A stretch of DNA of 64,000 nt, taken from Myxococcales bacterium UBA1660 (GTDB lineage: Bacteria; Myxococcota_A; Polyangia; Polyangiales; Houyiibacteriaceae). Each line of letters starts with the position of its first letter. The first letter of the stretch is position 1. The stretch is taken from positions 12,153-76,152 of the forward strand of contig DCLA01000092.1 in the NCBI GenBank assembly GCA_002320815.1, read 5' to 3'. The translations under genes were made by a program, and so were the position numbers. The notes below the pieces were generated by a model, which was not told where the DNA came from, made no database searches, and saw only the letters and a program-made list of their open reading frames with translations. This document shows, piece by piece, positions 25,086 through 32,825 of the stretch.

Positions 25086-25667
25086 GTGTTCCTCCGAAAG
25101 GCCGCACTCCGCCCCGTGCCCCGCTGGGCGATCGTCGACGAAGAGGTGATCGCTTCGGTCGAGGCGTCGCTGGAAGACGACGAAGTGAACCTCCAGGAGT
25201 CCCTCGACCGGGGCTACGCCGATCTCGACCGGCTCCAGCCGTCCATCGCCCTGTGGATGGCCGACGAGCTCTCGCGCAAGAAGGACGAGCTGGTCCAGTC
25301 GGTCGGCTACTTCCTCTCCGTCACCGTCTACATGGCGTTCCGGGAGGCCTTCCCCACCCGGCTACGCGAGGTCGACGAGGGGATGCTCCAGATCGCCGAG
25401 GCGACCCTCAGCGCCGACGAAGAGCTACGCGCCGAGGACCCGCTCGAGATCCTCGACAGCGACGACGTCCTCGCGATCAGCCAGCCGAGCCTCGTGGCCT
25501 ACGTGCAGCACCACGTGGGCGAGGCGCTGGACCAGGGCGAAGGCGAGGTCGACCTCGACGAGCTGGACGGCGTCTACCGCGCGCTCCTGGTGATGGTCAT
25601 CGCCCTGAGTCACGCGGTCGCGTCGCCCACCGGCGAGCTCGGCCCGAGCCGCGAAGCCCTCGCGTAG
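25086..25667 (+). CDS. unknown acidic helical protein (193 aa)
   Basis: I do not recognise this protein. It is soluble and mostly helical, with a basic start (FLRKAALRPVPRW) and then a strongly acidic body with many Glu/Asp/Leu residues (VEASLEDDEVNLQESLD, LREVDEGMLQIAEATL, GEGEVDLDELDG). There is no signal peptide, zinc motif or clear TM; the stretch RALLVMVIALSHAVA near the C-terminus is hydrophobic but short. The start used is a GTG at 25086; a later start would remove only a short basic segment. It lies 55 bases after the PilZ gene and converges with the zinc-ribbon/winged-helix gene 14 bases away. Confidence 0.65.
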   Translation: MFLRKAALRPVPRWAIVDEEVIASVEASLEDDEVNLQESLDRGYADLDRLQPSIALWMADELSRKKDELVQSVGYFLSVTVYMAFREAFPTRLREVDEGMLQIAEATLSADEELRAEDPLEILDSDDVLAISQPSLVAYVQHHVGEALDQGEGEVDLDELDGVYRALLVMVIALSHAVASPTGELGPSREALA

Positions 25668-25681
25668 GGCGGCGCGCCTCC

Positions 25682-26533
25682 TCAGAGGTTGCGGTCGCGT
25701 TCCAGCTCCCGCTCGAGCTCGGCCAGCGCTTCCTCTTCCTCGCTGGTCGCCGAGGCGTCGACGCGGACCCGGGGTCCCGCGGTCTGCATCTCCCGGAAGA
25801 CGTAGCGCACGAAGCCGTCGGGCGTGACCTCGGCCCAGATCCGGGAGCCGTCGGCCATCGCCGTCAGCGCGGCGTCGGCCTCGGCGATCGAGATCCCCAA
25901 GCCGGACGCCACGTCGGTGACGGTGAGCACGCCGTCCCGGGCGCGGGCGAGGTTCAGGATCCCCAGCTCTCGCTGGGTGTGGCTCTGGTGGTCGGCGACG
26001 TCGTGCTGCCGGGAGGCCGCGCGGAGACTCAACCCCCCGAGACCCACGCCCACGGCTCCGAGCGCGGCGGCGCCGACGATGCCCGCGATCCCCGGGAGGA
26101 GCATCGCGGCGGTCGCGCCGAGGAGCACGCCCCCGGCGACCAGCATGATGCCGGCGAAGCGGAGCCCCGCGGCCCGACCGCGGGCCGCGACCGGGGTGGT
26201 GGGCATCACCACCGGCGCCGCCGACGCGACGGGCGCGTCCTGGGCCGGCGCCTGGACGGGCTCCGCGGCCACCGGCGGCGCCTCGCCCCCGAGCACCTTG
26301 CCCAAGGGGAAAGGCGCGGCGCCGGGGAAGACGGTGGTCCCCGGCTTCACCTCCCGCGGCTTGCCGCAGGCCATGCAGACGTAGCCGCCGGCGACGGGCT
26401 TCACGCCGGCGGTGGCGTGACAATGGGGGCAGCGGTTGGCATCACCCCAGACGGCCCCGCACCCCGGACACCGGGTCGCTCCCGGCGGGATCGCGGTGCC
26501 GCAGATCGAGCAGCTGTCGGGCTCTCCGCTCAC
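25682..26533 (-). CDS. zinc-ribbon membrane protein with C-terminal winged-helix-like domain
   Basis: This 283-aa protein starts with an array of CxxC knuckles in about 55 residues (CSICG, CPGCG, CPHCH, CMACG), read as two zinc ribbons. A Pro/Ala-rich linker follows, then two Gly/Ala-rich TM helices (about 135-185), a helical segment, and a C-terminal winged-helix-like unit (LTVTDVASGLGISIAEADAALTAM, then a beta-wing) with an acidic coiled tail. Such proteins may couple a membrane location to nucleic-acid or protein binding; no exact family is known to me. The GTG start at 26533 overlaps the stop of the NUDIX gene (GTGA), so the two are translationally coupled. Stop follows EREL-ERDRNL at 25682. 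Confidence 0.75.
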   Translation of the reverse strand: MSGEPDSCSICGTAIPPGATRCPGCGAVWGDANRCPHCHATAGVKPVAGGYVCMACGKPREVKPGTTVFPGAAPFPLGKVLGGEAPPVAAEPVQAPAQDAPVASAAPVVMPTTPVAARGRAAGLRFAGIMLVAGGVLLGATAAMLLPGIAGIVGAAALGAVGVGLGGLSLRAASRQHDVADHQSHTQRELGILNLARARDGVLTVTDVASGLGISIAEADAALTAMADGSRIWAEVTPDGFVRYVFREMQTAGPRVRVDASATSEEEEALAELERELERDRNL

Positions 26534-26937
26534 GCCTCGCCGAGGAGCTCGTTCATCGAGGCCTCGTCCGCGGGCGTGAAGGGATAGCGGTCGAACTCGT
26601 CGCTGGTCACCCAGCGATAGTCCTTCACGGCGTGGCAGGCGAGGGTCGCGTCGTCGGGGATGCGACACTGGTAGAGATAGAGATCCACCGTGTACTTCTC
26701 GTAGGGGTGGCTCACGAAGGAGATGAGCTCGCCCACCGACGCGGAGACCCCCAGTCGCTCGTCGAGCTCCCGCACGAGGGCCTCGTTGTCGCTCTCGCGG
26801 TCCTCGACCCGGCCGCCGGGGAACTCCCAGAGCTCGGGCAACACCGCGTTGGCTCGGCGCTGGGTGATCAGGTAGCGGCCGTCTCGTTCGACGACGGCGG
26901 CGACGACCCGGATGGTTTTACGCGGCTCTTCGGTCAC
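26530..26937 (-). CDS. NUDIX hydrolase (MutT-like)
   Basis: NUDIX enzymes hydrolyse nucleoside diphosphates linked to another group; MutT-like members clear oxidised dGTP. From the GTG at 26937 the protein has 135 aa, a normal MutT length; a GTG at 26985 would add 16 residues. Features are VVAAVVERDGRYLITQRR, LWEFPGG, the Nudix box starting at GRVEDRE with RELDERLGV, and a terminal YRWVTSDEFDRYPFTPADE segment. In the box the second Glu of the usual EExG pair is Arg, while the other metal-binding Glu residues are present, so activity is likely but not certain. It overlaps the zinc-ribbon gene by four bases. Substrate unknown. Confidence 0.88.
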   Translation of the reverse strand: MTEEPRKTIRVVAAVVERDGRYLITQRRANAVLPELWEFPGGRVEDRESDNEALVRELDERLGVSASVGELISFVSHPYEKYTVDLYLYQCRIPDDATLACHAVKDYRWVTSDEFDRYPFTPADEASMNELLGEA

Positions 26938-27026
26938 GGTGGCGCCGGAGAGTACCGCGTGGACCGCGGGGAGGGAAGCGAGCACGCTCTCACTGCCGTC
27001 ACCCGTCGGTCACCCGCCGGTTGCGC

Positions 27027-27908
27027 TCAGCGGGCCACGGACGCGAAGAGCGCGTCGAGATCGACGGGCTCGCCCTCCTCGTCCCGGGCCCGCCGGACGA
27101 TCACCGCGCCCTCGCCGCAGCACACCGCCCAGCCGGCGTCGGTGAGCCACGCCTCCGCCGGTAGGAGCCCGGCCGGCGCGGTGGCCTGGCAGCGCTCGGC
27201 GGCGAGGATCTCGACCCAGTGGTCCCCGAAGACCGCGGTGGCCCCCGGCTCGGGCGCGGCGGCCCGGACGTGCGCGAGGACCCGGGTCGCCGGCTCGCGC
27301 CAGTCGATGGCCAGGGCCTCGTCATCGGGCCGAGGCGCCCAGGTGACGCCCGTCGGCTGGGGCTCGCCCGCGAGGACCTCCCCCGCCTCCAGGCGCTGGG
27401 CGGCGTCCACCAGGAGCTCCAGCGCCGGCCGGTCGAGCTTCTTGGCCAGCGACCACGCGTCCTCGTCGGGCGCGAGGGGGATGGACCGACGAGCGACCAC
27501 CGCACCCGTGTCGTACTCGGCCTCGAGCCGGTGGAGGGTCACCCCACTCTCCGCGTCCCCTTCGCGGATCGCCCAGAAGTAGGGGTCCGGTCCGCGCCAT
27601 CGCGGCAGGAGCGAAGGGTGGGTCCCGAACGCGCCGCGGGGCGCGAGCTCGAGGACCGCCGGCGGGATGCGGCGAGGAAAGAAGAACGAGAAGAGGACGT
27701 CCGGTCGCGCGCTCGCGAGGACCCGCCGCACCCCGGCGTCGCCGAGGTCGGGGTTGCCCAGCACCAGCGCGCCGGAGCGACGCCGAGCGCGCCGCGCCCC
27801 GGGCAGGTCGAGCGGCGCCAGCCCCATCGCCACGGGGGCGAATCCGGCGCGCCGAAGGACCTCCGCGCCGAGCGGGACGCCGAGGTAGAGGATCCGGAGA
27901 CGGGCCAT
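27027..27908 (-). CDS. formyltransferase-family protein (Fmt-like, catalytic Asn replaced)
   Basis: This 293-aa protein has the N-terminal formyltransferase fold and the core THPSLLPRWRGPDPYFWAI, followed by GVTLHRLEAEYDTGAVV. In Fmt, GART and sugar formyltransferases the triad is Asn-His-Asp in N-x-H-x-S-L-L-P and D-x-G. Here His and Asp are kept but the Asn position is Gly (GTHPSLLP). The C-terminal 90 residues resemble the Fmt C-terminal domain only loosely (ATRVLAHVRAAAPEPGA). It is not beside def, as true fmt usually is. It may act on another formyl or carbamoyl substrate, or be inactive. The ATG at 27908 is clear. The next gene on the strand, upstream, is the isomerase, 32 bases away. 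Confidence 0.75.
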   Translation of the reverse strand: MARLRILYLGVPLGAEVLRRAGFAPVAMGLAPLDLPGARRARRRSGALVLGNPDLGDAGVRRVLASARPDVLFSFFFPRRIPPAVLELAPRGAFGTHPSLLPRWRGPDPYFWAIREGDAESGVTLHRLEAEYDTGAVVARRSIPLAPDEDAWSLAKKLDRPALELLVDAAQRLEAGEVLAGEPQPTGVTWAPRPDDEALAIDWREPATRVLAHVRAAAPEPGATAVFGDHWVEILAAERCQATAPAGLLPAEAWLTDAGWAVCCGEGAVIVRRARDEEGEPVDLDALFASVAR

Positions 27909-27940
27909 CGCCGCAGCATGGCCCGCGCGCCGCCCGCCAG

Positions 27941-28708
27941 CTACCGACGGCGCGATGCCAAGAAGGCCTGCACCGCGGCCACGTTCTCGGGGCTCCCATA
28001 GCGCTTGGCCAGCGCGGCCCCTTCCGCCGCGTGCGAGGAGGCGTAGTCCCCCTCTTCACCGGCCCGGAGCAGCGCCTTGGCCTCTTGCACGGCGCCGGGC
28101 GGCTGGCTGGCCACGACCTGCGCCAGGCGACGGATCCGCGGCTGCACCTCGGCGGTGGGGAACACCCGGGCGACCAGACCCCAGTCGGCGGCGGTCTTCG
28201 CGTCCACCGGCTCCGCCGCGAAGAGCATCTCCGCGGTGCGTTGCCGTCCGATGAGGCGCGGGAGGGTCGTGGAGCTCCCGAACTCCTGGACCAACCCCAG
28301 ACGCACGAAGGGCGTGAGGAACGACGCCGAGTCGCTGGCATACACCACGTCGAAGTGGGGGAGCATGGTCACGCCCATGCCCACCGTCTTGCCGGTGACC
28401 GCCGCGAAGAGGGGCTTGGGGAAGGTGCGGATCACCTCCGGCAGCTCGCTGACCGCCATCACGTTCTGCTTGGGCCCGTCGGCCAGGGCCAGGAAGATGC
28501 CCACGTCGGCCCCCGCGCAGAAGGTGTCTCCCTCGGCCTCCAGCACCACGACCCGCACCGAGGCGTCGTTGCGCGCCGCGTGGAGGGCGGCGATGGTCTG
28601 CTCGGCCAGCTCGGGGCTGATCGCGTTCTTCTTGTCGGCGCGGTCCCAGGTCAGGACCATGACGCCCTCGTCGGGACGCTCGACGCGTACCAGTGAATGC
28701 TCGCTCAT
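27941..28708 (-). CDS. enoyl-CoA hydratase/isomerase family, probably delta3,delta2-enoyl-CoA isomerase
   Basis: This 255-aa crotonase-fold protein moves or hydrates double bonds in acyl-CoA thioesters. The oxyanion-hole segments are FCAGADVGIF and TGKTVGMGVTML. The two Glu residues of classical hydratases are absent at their usual places, but ASFLTPFVRLGLVQEFGSS matches the eukaryote-type ECI2 isomerase pattern (PFxxLG-x-x-PEGxSS), keeping one Glu, so an isomerase is likelier. There is no peroxisomal or export signal, so it acts in the cytoplasm in unsaturated fatty-acid oxidation. The ATG at 28708 is plain. The nearest gene on the strand upstream is the permease, 45 bases away; the downstream gene is the formyltransferase-like one. 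Confidence is high for the family, moderate for the isomerase call. Confidence 0.88.
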   Translation of the reverse strand: MSEHSLVRVERPDEGVMVLTWDRADKKNAISPELAEQTIAALHAARNDASVRVVVLEAEGDTFCAGADVGIFLALADGPKQNVMAVSELPEVIRTFPKPLFAAVTGKTVGMGVTMLPHFDVVYASDSASFLTPFVRLGLVQEFGSSTTLPRLIGRQRTAEMLFAAEPVDAKTAADWGLVARVFPTAEVQPRIRRLAQVVASQPPGAVQEAKALLRAGEEGDYASSHAAEGAALAKRYGSPENVAAVQAFLASRRR

Positions 28709-28753
28709 CGGGGCAGCGTAGAGGACGCCGACGGCCCTGACGACCCCTTCGGT

Positions 28754-29677
28754 TCAGGGGCCAACGGGACGGGCGGGGCGGGACGGGGCGGACGGGGCCG
28801 CCCGGACGCGACCGCTGCCGAGGCCGCCGCCGACCCGCCGCCCAATCGGCGACCGTGTACTCCGAGCCGCGCGCCGGATGGGGTCGAAGGAGCGCGCGAC
28901 CTCGGTCGCGTCGTCCAGCGGCGTGGGGGGCGCTGCCATCCGGGTGCCGGCGCGACCGAGCAGGGCGACGCCCGCCAGGGTGCAGAGCGCCAGGATGCCG
29001 AGCTGCATCGGCCGCCCCTCGATCCGGTCCTTGACGAAGCCCGAGAGCCAGAGCCCGAGGAGCGTGGAGGGGAGCGCCACCGCGCCGAGCCAGAGGTCGA
29101 GCTCGGTGAAGCGGCCGCCCATGAAGCGACCGCTCAGGGTGATCACCGAACCCACCACGAGGATGAGCGAGATGGTCGCCCGGGCCGTGGCGCCCGGGGC
29201 GCCCTTGTAGAGCAGCGCGATGGGGGGCCCGCTGATCGCGCTGACGTAGCCGGCGGTCCCGCTGAGGAGCCCGGCGACGGTCTCGGTGGTGGGGTTGCGG
29301 GGCACCGCCCGACCCACGGCGAGGACCACCACCGCGAAGAGCACCAAGGAGCCGATGGTCACGTCGAGAACGGCTGCGCTCGCGACCCCGAGCAGCGCGT
29401 GGCCCAGGAAGGTCCCCGGCAGCCGGCCGAGGCTCATGAGGACCACCGCGCGCACTTCGGTGTGTGCGCGTTCCCGCCACCACACCAGGATGGAGAGCGG
29501 GAGCGCGGCCAGGATCTGGGGGACGGGCGCCAGACGCTCGTCGAGGAGCACCAGGAGCGGCACCGAGACGATCGCGAAGCCGAAGCCGAGCGACCCCTGG
29601 ATCAGCCCCGCCAGGATGGAGATCCCGGCGAGGGCGATCAGGTGCGCGGTGGCCAGATCGGAGAGCGCTTCCCCCAC
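28754..29677 (-). CDS. TauE/SafE-family permease with Arg/Pro-rich tail
   Basis: This 307-aa protein has about eight TM helices. The family repeat is visible as GLIQGSLGFGFAIVSVPLLVLL near the start and GLLSGTAGYVSAISGPPIALLY in the middle. Members export or import small sulfur anions or organic acids such as sulfite and sulfoacetate; the substrate here is unknown. The start is a GTG at 29677 with AGGAGGGCG just before it, a strong ribosome-binding site. After the last TM (about residue 250) the protein runs on for about 50 residues rich in Arg, Pro, Ser and Ala (RRAARSTRSPIGRRV), which the family lacks; this may be read-through into non-coding sequence after loss of a stop. Confidence 0.85.
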   Translation of the reverse strand: MGEALSDLATAHLIALAGISILAGLIQGSLGFGFAIVSVPLLVLLDERLAPVPQILAALPLSILVWWRERAHTEVRAVVLMSLGRLPGTFLGHALLGVASAAVLDVTIGSLVLFAVVVLAVGRAVPRNPTTETVAGLLSGTAGYVSAISGPPIALLYKGAPGATARATISLILVVGSVITLSGRFMGGRFTELDLWLGAVALPSTLLGLWLSGFVKDRIEGRPMQLGILALCTLAGVALLGRAGTRMAAPPTPLDDATEVARSFDPIRRAARSTRSPIGRRVGGGLGSGRVRAAPSAPSRPARPVGP

Positions 29678-29697
29678 CGCCCTCCTCTATCACCCCG

Positions 29698-31797
29698 TCA
29701 GGTGGGCGGCATCAGGCAGACGCGACCGACGCACGAGAGGCCCTCGCAGCAGTCGCCGTCCTCAAAGCAGGTCTCGCCCGACTCGCGACAGCGATCGGGG
29801 GGCGGGGGTGAGCAGACCAGGGCGCCATCGGTGCCCGGCCGGCAGTCCCCTCCGCAGCACTCGCTGCCCACCGAGCAGCTCTCGCCGTTCTCGCGGCAGG
29901 GGCGCGGGGCCCAGTAGGCGGAGATGTTCCGGGTCGACGTGCGCTGACCCGGGATCCAGTAGCCGGGCGCGCTGGGGTCGGTTCCCGGGGCGGCGTCCTT
30001 CCGGATGGCGGTGACCCAGATCTGCTGGAAGGCGCGGCCGCGCGTGCCGACCTCGGCGTTGCCGTAGTCGCGCCGGGAGAGGAAGGAGAGCCAGTAGTAC
30101 CCGCCCTCGTCGAAAGGCGAGAAGCGGGGCTGAAAGTCGTCGGTCCCCGGGCTCGCGGCGTCGAGGTGGATCACGTCGGACCCGTCCCGGTTCATGATGT
30201 AGAGCGAGGCCCGCTGGTCCTCGCTGCGGGCGCCGGTGCCGTGGGCGAAGGCGATCCGGCCCGAGTCCGGGGTCCAGCTCGGGTAGCTGTCGCCAGCCCC
30301 GGTCTCCGGCGCGCCCGCGAGCGACGCCCCCGAGTGGATCACCCGGGCCGCCCCGAGGGTGTCGGGACCGGTCACGTCGACGGTGGCCAGATCGCCGGCC
30401 GTGAGGTTGCCGCCCCAGCCATCGACGTTGGTCGCGTAGGCGATCTGGGTGCCGTCGGGCGACCACGCCGGGTGGGTCACGTTGGTGGGCGCGGTCCCGC
30501 TCCACGGGAGGACGGTGCCCGCGAAGGGGTCGACGAGCTGGAGCGTGCCGCCGGCCGGGCTCTCCCCGATGGTCGTGGCGAGGCGGGTCTCCTCCGGGTT
30601 CCAGGTGCTGAACCAGAACTGCGGCGAGGTGGGTGCGGTCCGGACCAGCGGGAACTCGGTGGGGGGCGGGTCCCCGGTCAGATTCAGGGTCAGGTCGAAG
30701 ACGGCGGCGATGTTCTGCCCGCCGCCGAGGCGACCCACCATGTAGCGCCCGCTGGGGCTGACCGTGTGGCAGCCGACGCAGCGCTCGGCGGCGTTCAGCG
30801 CACCGGGCGGCGAGGGCATGAAGGAGTCGGCGACCGCGGTTCCGTCGTCGATGCGCAGGATGCGACCGGCGGCGATGTCCCAGTAGTAGACGCTGCCGGT
30901 GAGCGCCGCCGACGCGAAGCGCATGGTGAGCGGGGAGCCCGCGATGGCCTCGCCGGTGGCGGCCTCGAGGCGGTCGACGGTGATGATCAGCGGGTCGGCG
31001 GAGTCACTCCGGGCCAAGATCTCCCAGGCGACGCGGTCGACCAACCAGTGGTTGCCGAAGCCGGCGCCACCGTGGACCAGGAAGGCGTCGATGCTCACGC
31101 TCGGCTTGCGCAGCGAGACCCGGAAGAGGTCACCCGCGGCGCCGGTGAGCCATTGCACGTCGGCCGGGTAGACGTTCTGGGGCATGACCGCGCCCTCGAG
31201 CGGGTAGACCACCTGGGCGCGGCGGGCGTCGTCGGTGACCGGCGCCGCGAAGCGGTCGGCGACGTCGGCGGGCACGCCCTCCGCGAGGATCACCTGCTCG
31301 ATGCGCACGGTGATGGGCGCGGTGGCGGTGTAGGGAGTGCCGAAGATGCTCGCCGTGCCGGTCACGGTCGCGCTGCCGGCAGCGGCGCCGTTGGTCGTGA
31401 AGACGCCGTTGGCCGGGTCCACGAGTCCGCTGGCGATGGTGTCCAGGGTGAACTCGGCACCGAGGACGGGCTGCGTCGAGCCATCGGAGTAGACGGCCAA
31501 CAGATCGAAGTCGACCGTGGCCATCTCACCGGGAGCGATCACCAGGTCCGCCATGGGCGGGTCGATGCGCACCTCGGTGACCATGGCGCCCGGCGCGTCG
31601 ACGGCGAAGGCGTCCTCGGCGCCGCCATCCTCGCCCCCCGTGTCCCGGGGCCGACAGGTGCCATCGACGCAGAGGGCCGCCGTGGGGCAGTCGCTCGAGG
31701 TCGTGCAGGGCGTCCCGGAGGGATCGCCGTCGCCGCAATCACAGGCAGCGACGAGGAGGAGGGCGGAGAAGAAGAGAGGGAAGCGGCGGGGGCGCAT
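29698..31797 (-). CDS. TolB-like beta-propeller lipoprotein with one haem c motif and C-terminal Cys repeats
   Basis: This 699-aa predicted lipoprotein has signal MRPRRFPLFFSALLLVAAC (Cys 19) followed by a Cys-rich segment and an acidic linker. An Ig-like domain (about 75-170) precedes the main part, which reads as a WD40/TolB-like propeller: THPAWSPDGTQIAYAT, YPSWTPDSGRIAFAHG and DDFQPRFSPFDEGGYYW are typical blade motifs. Within it ERCVGCHTVSPSGRY holds a single CxxCH haem c site. The last 70 residues hold two small disulfide knots of the type C-x-E-N-G-E-S-C...C-C-G-G-D-C. Stand-alone ATG at 31797. The function is unknown; it may bind polysaccharide or electron-transfer partners at the cell surface. 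Confidence 0.8.
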   Translation of the reverse strand: MRPRRFPLFFSALLLVAACDCGDGDPSGTPCTTSSDCPTAALCVDGTCRPRDTGGEDGGAEDAFAVDAPGAMVTEVRIDPPMADLVIAPGEMATVDFDLLAVYSDGSTQPVLGAEFTLDTIASGLVDPANGVFTTNGAAAGSATVTGTASIFGTPYTATAPITVRIEQVILAEGVPADVADRFAAPVTDDARRAQVVYPLEGAVMPQNVYPADVQWLTGAAGDLFRVSLRKPSVSIDAFLVHGGAGFGNHWLVDRVAWEILARSDSADPLIITVDRLEAATGEAIAGSPLTMRFASAALTGSVYYWDIAAGRILRIDDGTAVADSFMPSPPGALNAAERCVGCHTVSPSGRYMVGRLGGGQNIAAVFDLTLNLTGDPPPTEFPLVRTAPTSPQFWFSTWNPEETRLATTIGESPAGGTLQLVDPFAGTVLPWSGTAPTNVTHPAWSPDGTQIAYATNVDGWGGNLTAGDLATVDVTGPDTLGAARVIHSGASLAGAPETGAGDSYPSWTPDSGRIAFAHGTGARSEDQRASLYIMNRDGSDVIHLDAASPGTDDFQPRFSPFDEGGYYWLSFLSRRDYGNAEVGTRGRAFQQIWVTAIRKDAAPGTDPSAPGYWIPGQRTSTRNISAYWAPRPCRENGESCSVGSECCGGDCRPGTDGALVCSPPPPDRCRESGETCFEDGDCCEGLSCVGRVCLMPPT

Positions 31798-31847
31798 GGG
31801 GGGTCGCCCAGTTTAGCGGGCGCCCCCTTACACCTGCCTGCCGCCGT

Positions 31848-32684
31848 TCACGCCATCCGGGCCTCGCGGAGGTAGGCCTCGGCCAGGTGGAGATCGTCCC
31901 GCTGCCAGGGGTGGAAGCCCGGCCTCACGTATTCGGCGATGCCGCGCAGGAAGACGTCGCGCACGACGTTCGTGTCGTCCTGCCGCAGCGCCCGGAGCCG
32001 CTTCCGCTCGGCGCGCAGCTCGCGGCCACCCAGGCCGTCCTGCCGGAGGAAGAGGCGGGTGCCCCGCTGCCACCAGTAGGCGAGGAAGAGCGAGGCCACG
32101 GCCATGCCCAGGACGCGCACGAGGTAGCTGGGCTCCACTCGCTGCAGGACGTCGTAGGCCACCGCCTTGTGCTCGATCTCCTCGGTGGCGTGCCAGAGGA
32201 GCAGGTGGCGGACCTTGGGATCGGCGTCGTCGAGGAAGCGGCTCTCCAGGGCGTGGTTGGCCATGATGGCGGTGAAGTGCTCGGCGGCAGCGGTGCCGGC
32301 GAGCTGCACCGACTCCGGCAGGATCCGCTGGAGGACCCGCAGGGAGTGGCGGAACTCGCCGAGGAACTCGTCGAGCTCGTAGCCCTGCTCCTCGAGGATG
32401 GTGAAGAAGCGCTGGTGCTCGCGGGCGTGGCTGCCCTCCTGGGCGTAGAAGCCGGCGACCTCGTGGGCGAGCATCGGGTCGTCGTCGATGGCCTTCCGGA
32501 AGTAGCGGACGCTCTTCACGAAGTGCCGCTCGCCATCGGGGAAGAGCAGATTGAGCCCGTTGACCATGTGGGTCGCGAGGGCGCTCCCGCCGAACCAGTG
32601 GCGGGGGATGGGGCCCTCGTGGAAGGGGATGTCGGGGCGGCGGAGCTTGGGGGTGGGCCGCGGCGCGGCGGGGATCGTCTGCAT
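31848..32684 (-). CDS. metal-dependent hydrolase-like protein (PF10118/COG3687 type)
   Basis: This 278-aa protein belongs by pattern to the predicted metal-dependent hydrolases of PF10118: HWFGGSALATHMVNGLNLLFPDGE at the start, then FYAQEGSHAREHQRF, AAAEHFTAIMANHAL and LLLWHATEEIEHKAVAYDV, with Glu/His pairs typical of a di-iron four-helix bundle. A hydrophobic stretch (VRVLGMAVASLFLAYWW) near residue 200 may touch the membrane. Biochemical function is unproven; members often sit near TetR regulators and lipid genes, as here. The ATG at 32684 follows CGAGG. A tetR gene lies divergently 141 bases away, with two operator-like palindromes between, so it is the probable target of that regulator. 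Confidence 0.85.
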   Translation of the reverse strand: MQTIPAAPRPTPKLRRPDIPFHEGPIPRHWFGGSALATHMVNGLNLLFPDGERHFVKSVRYFRKAIDDDPMLAHEVAGFYAQEGSHAREHQRFFTILEEQGYELDEFLGEFRHSLRVLQRILPESVQLAGTAAAEHFTAIMANHALESRFLDDADPKVRHLLLWHATEEIEHKAVAYDVLQRVEPSYLVRVLGMAVASLFLAYWWQRGTRLFLRQDGLGGRELRAERKRLRALRQDDTNVVRDVFLRGIAEYVRPGFHPWQRDDLHLAEAYLREARMA

Positions 32685-32717
32685 GGGAACCTCGTGGGTC
32701 GCCGCCGGCGAGGCGGC

Positions 32718-32774
32718 TGAATCGAGTTCAATAACCTGAAGAGAACTCTGCGGACGAATTGAACCCGAGTCAAT
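32718..32774. promoter_or_regulatory. two inverted-repeat operator candidates for the TetR regulator
   Basis: TGAATCGAGTTCAAT (32718-32732) and ATTGAACCCGAGTCAAT (32758-32774) share, on opposite strands, the pattern ATTGAAC-Y-CGA-K-TCA. Each is itself an imperfect palindrome (TGAA/TTCA and ATTGA/TCAAT). They lie 26 bases apart in the 141-base region between the divergent hydrolase and TetR genes. Local base composition there is clearly more AT-rich than the surroundings. Confidence 0.6.
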
Positions 32775-32825
32775 AGGTGGCCCCGAGTTCTTTCGGGACC
32801 CCTCCCGGGCTGGTACACCCTCTTC

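Noticed and set aside
22375..25149. 924-residue plus-strand open frame opposite the PHP lipoprotein and running over the PilZ gene
   Set aside because: Composition is typical of an antisense frame; the PHP and PilZ genes in other frames have clear motifs and starts.
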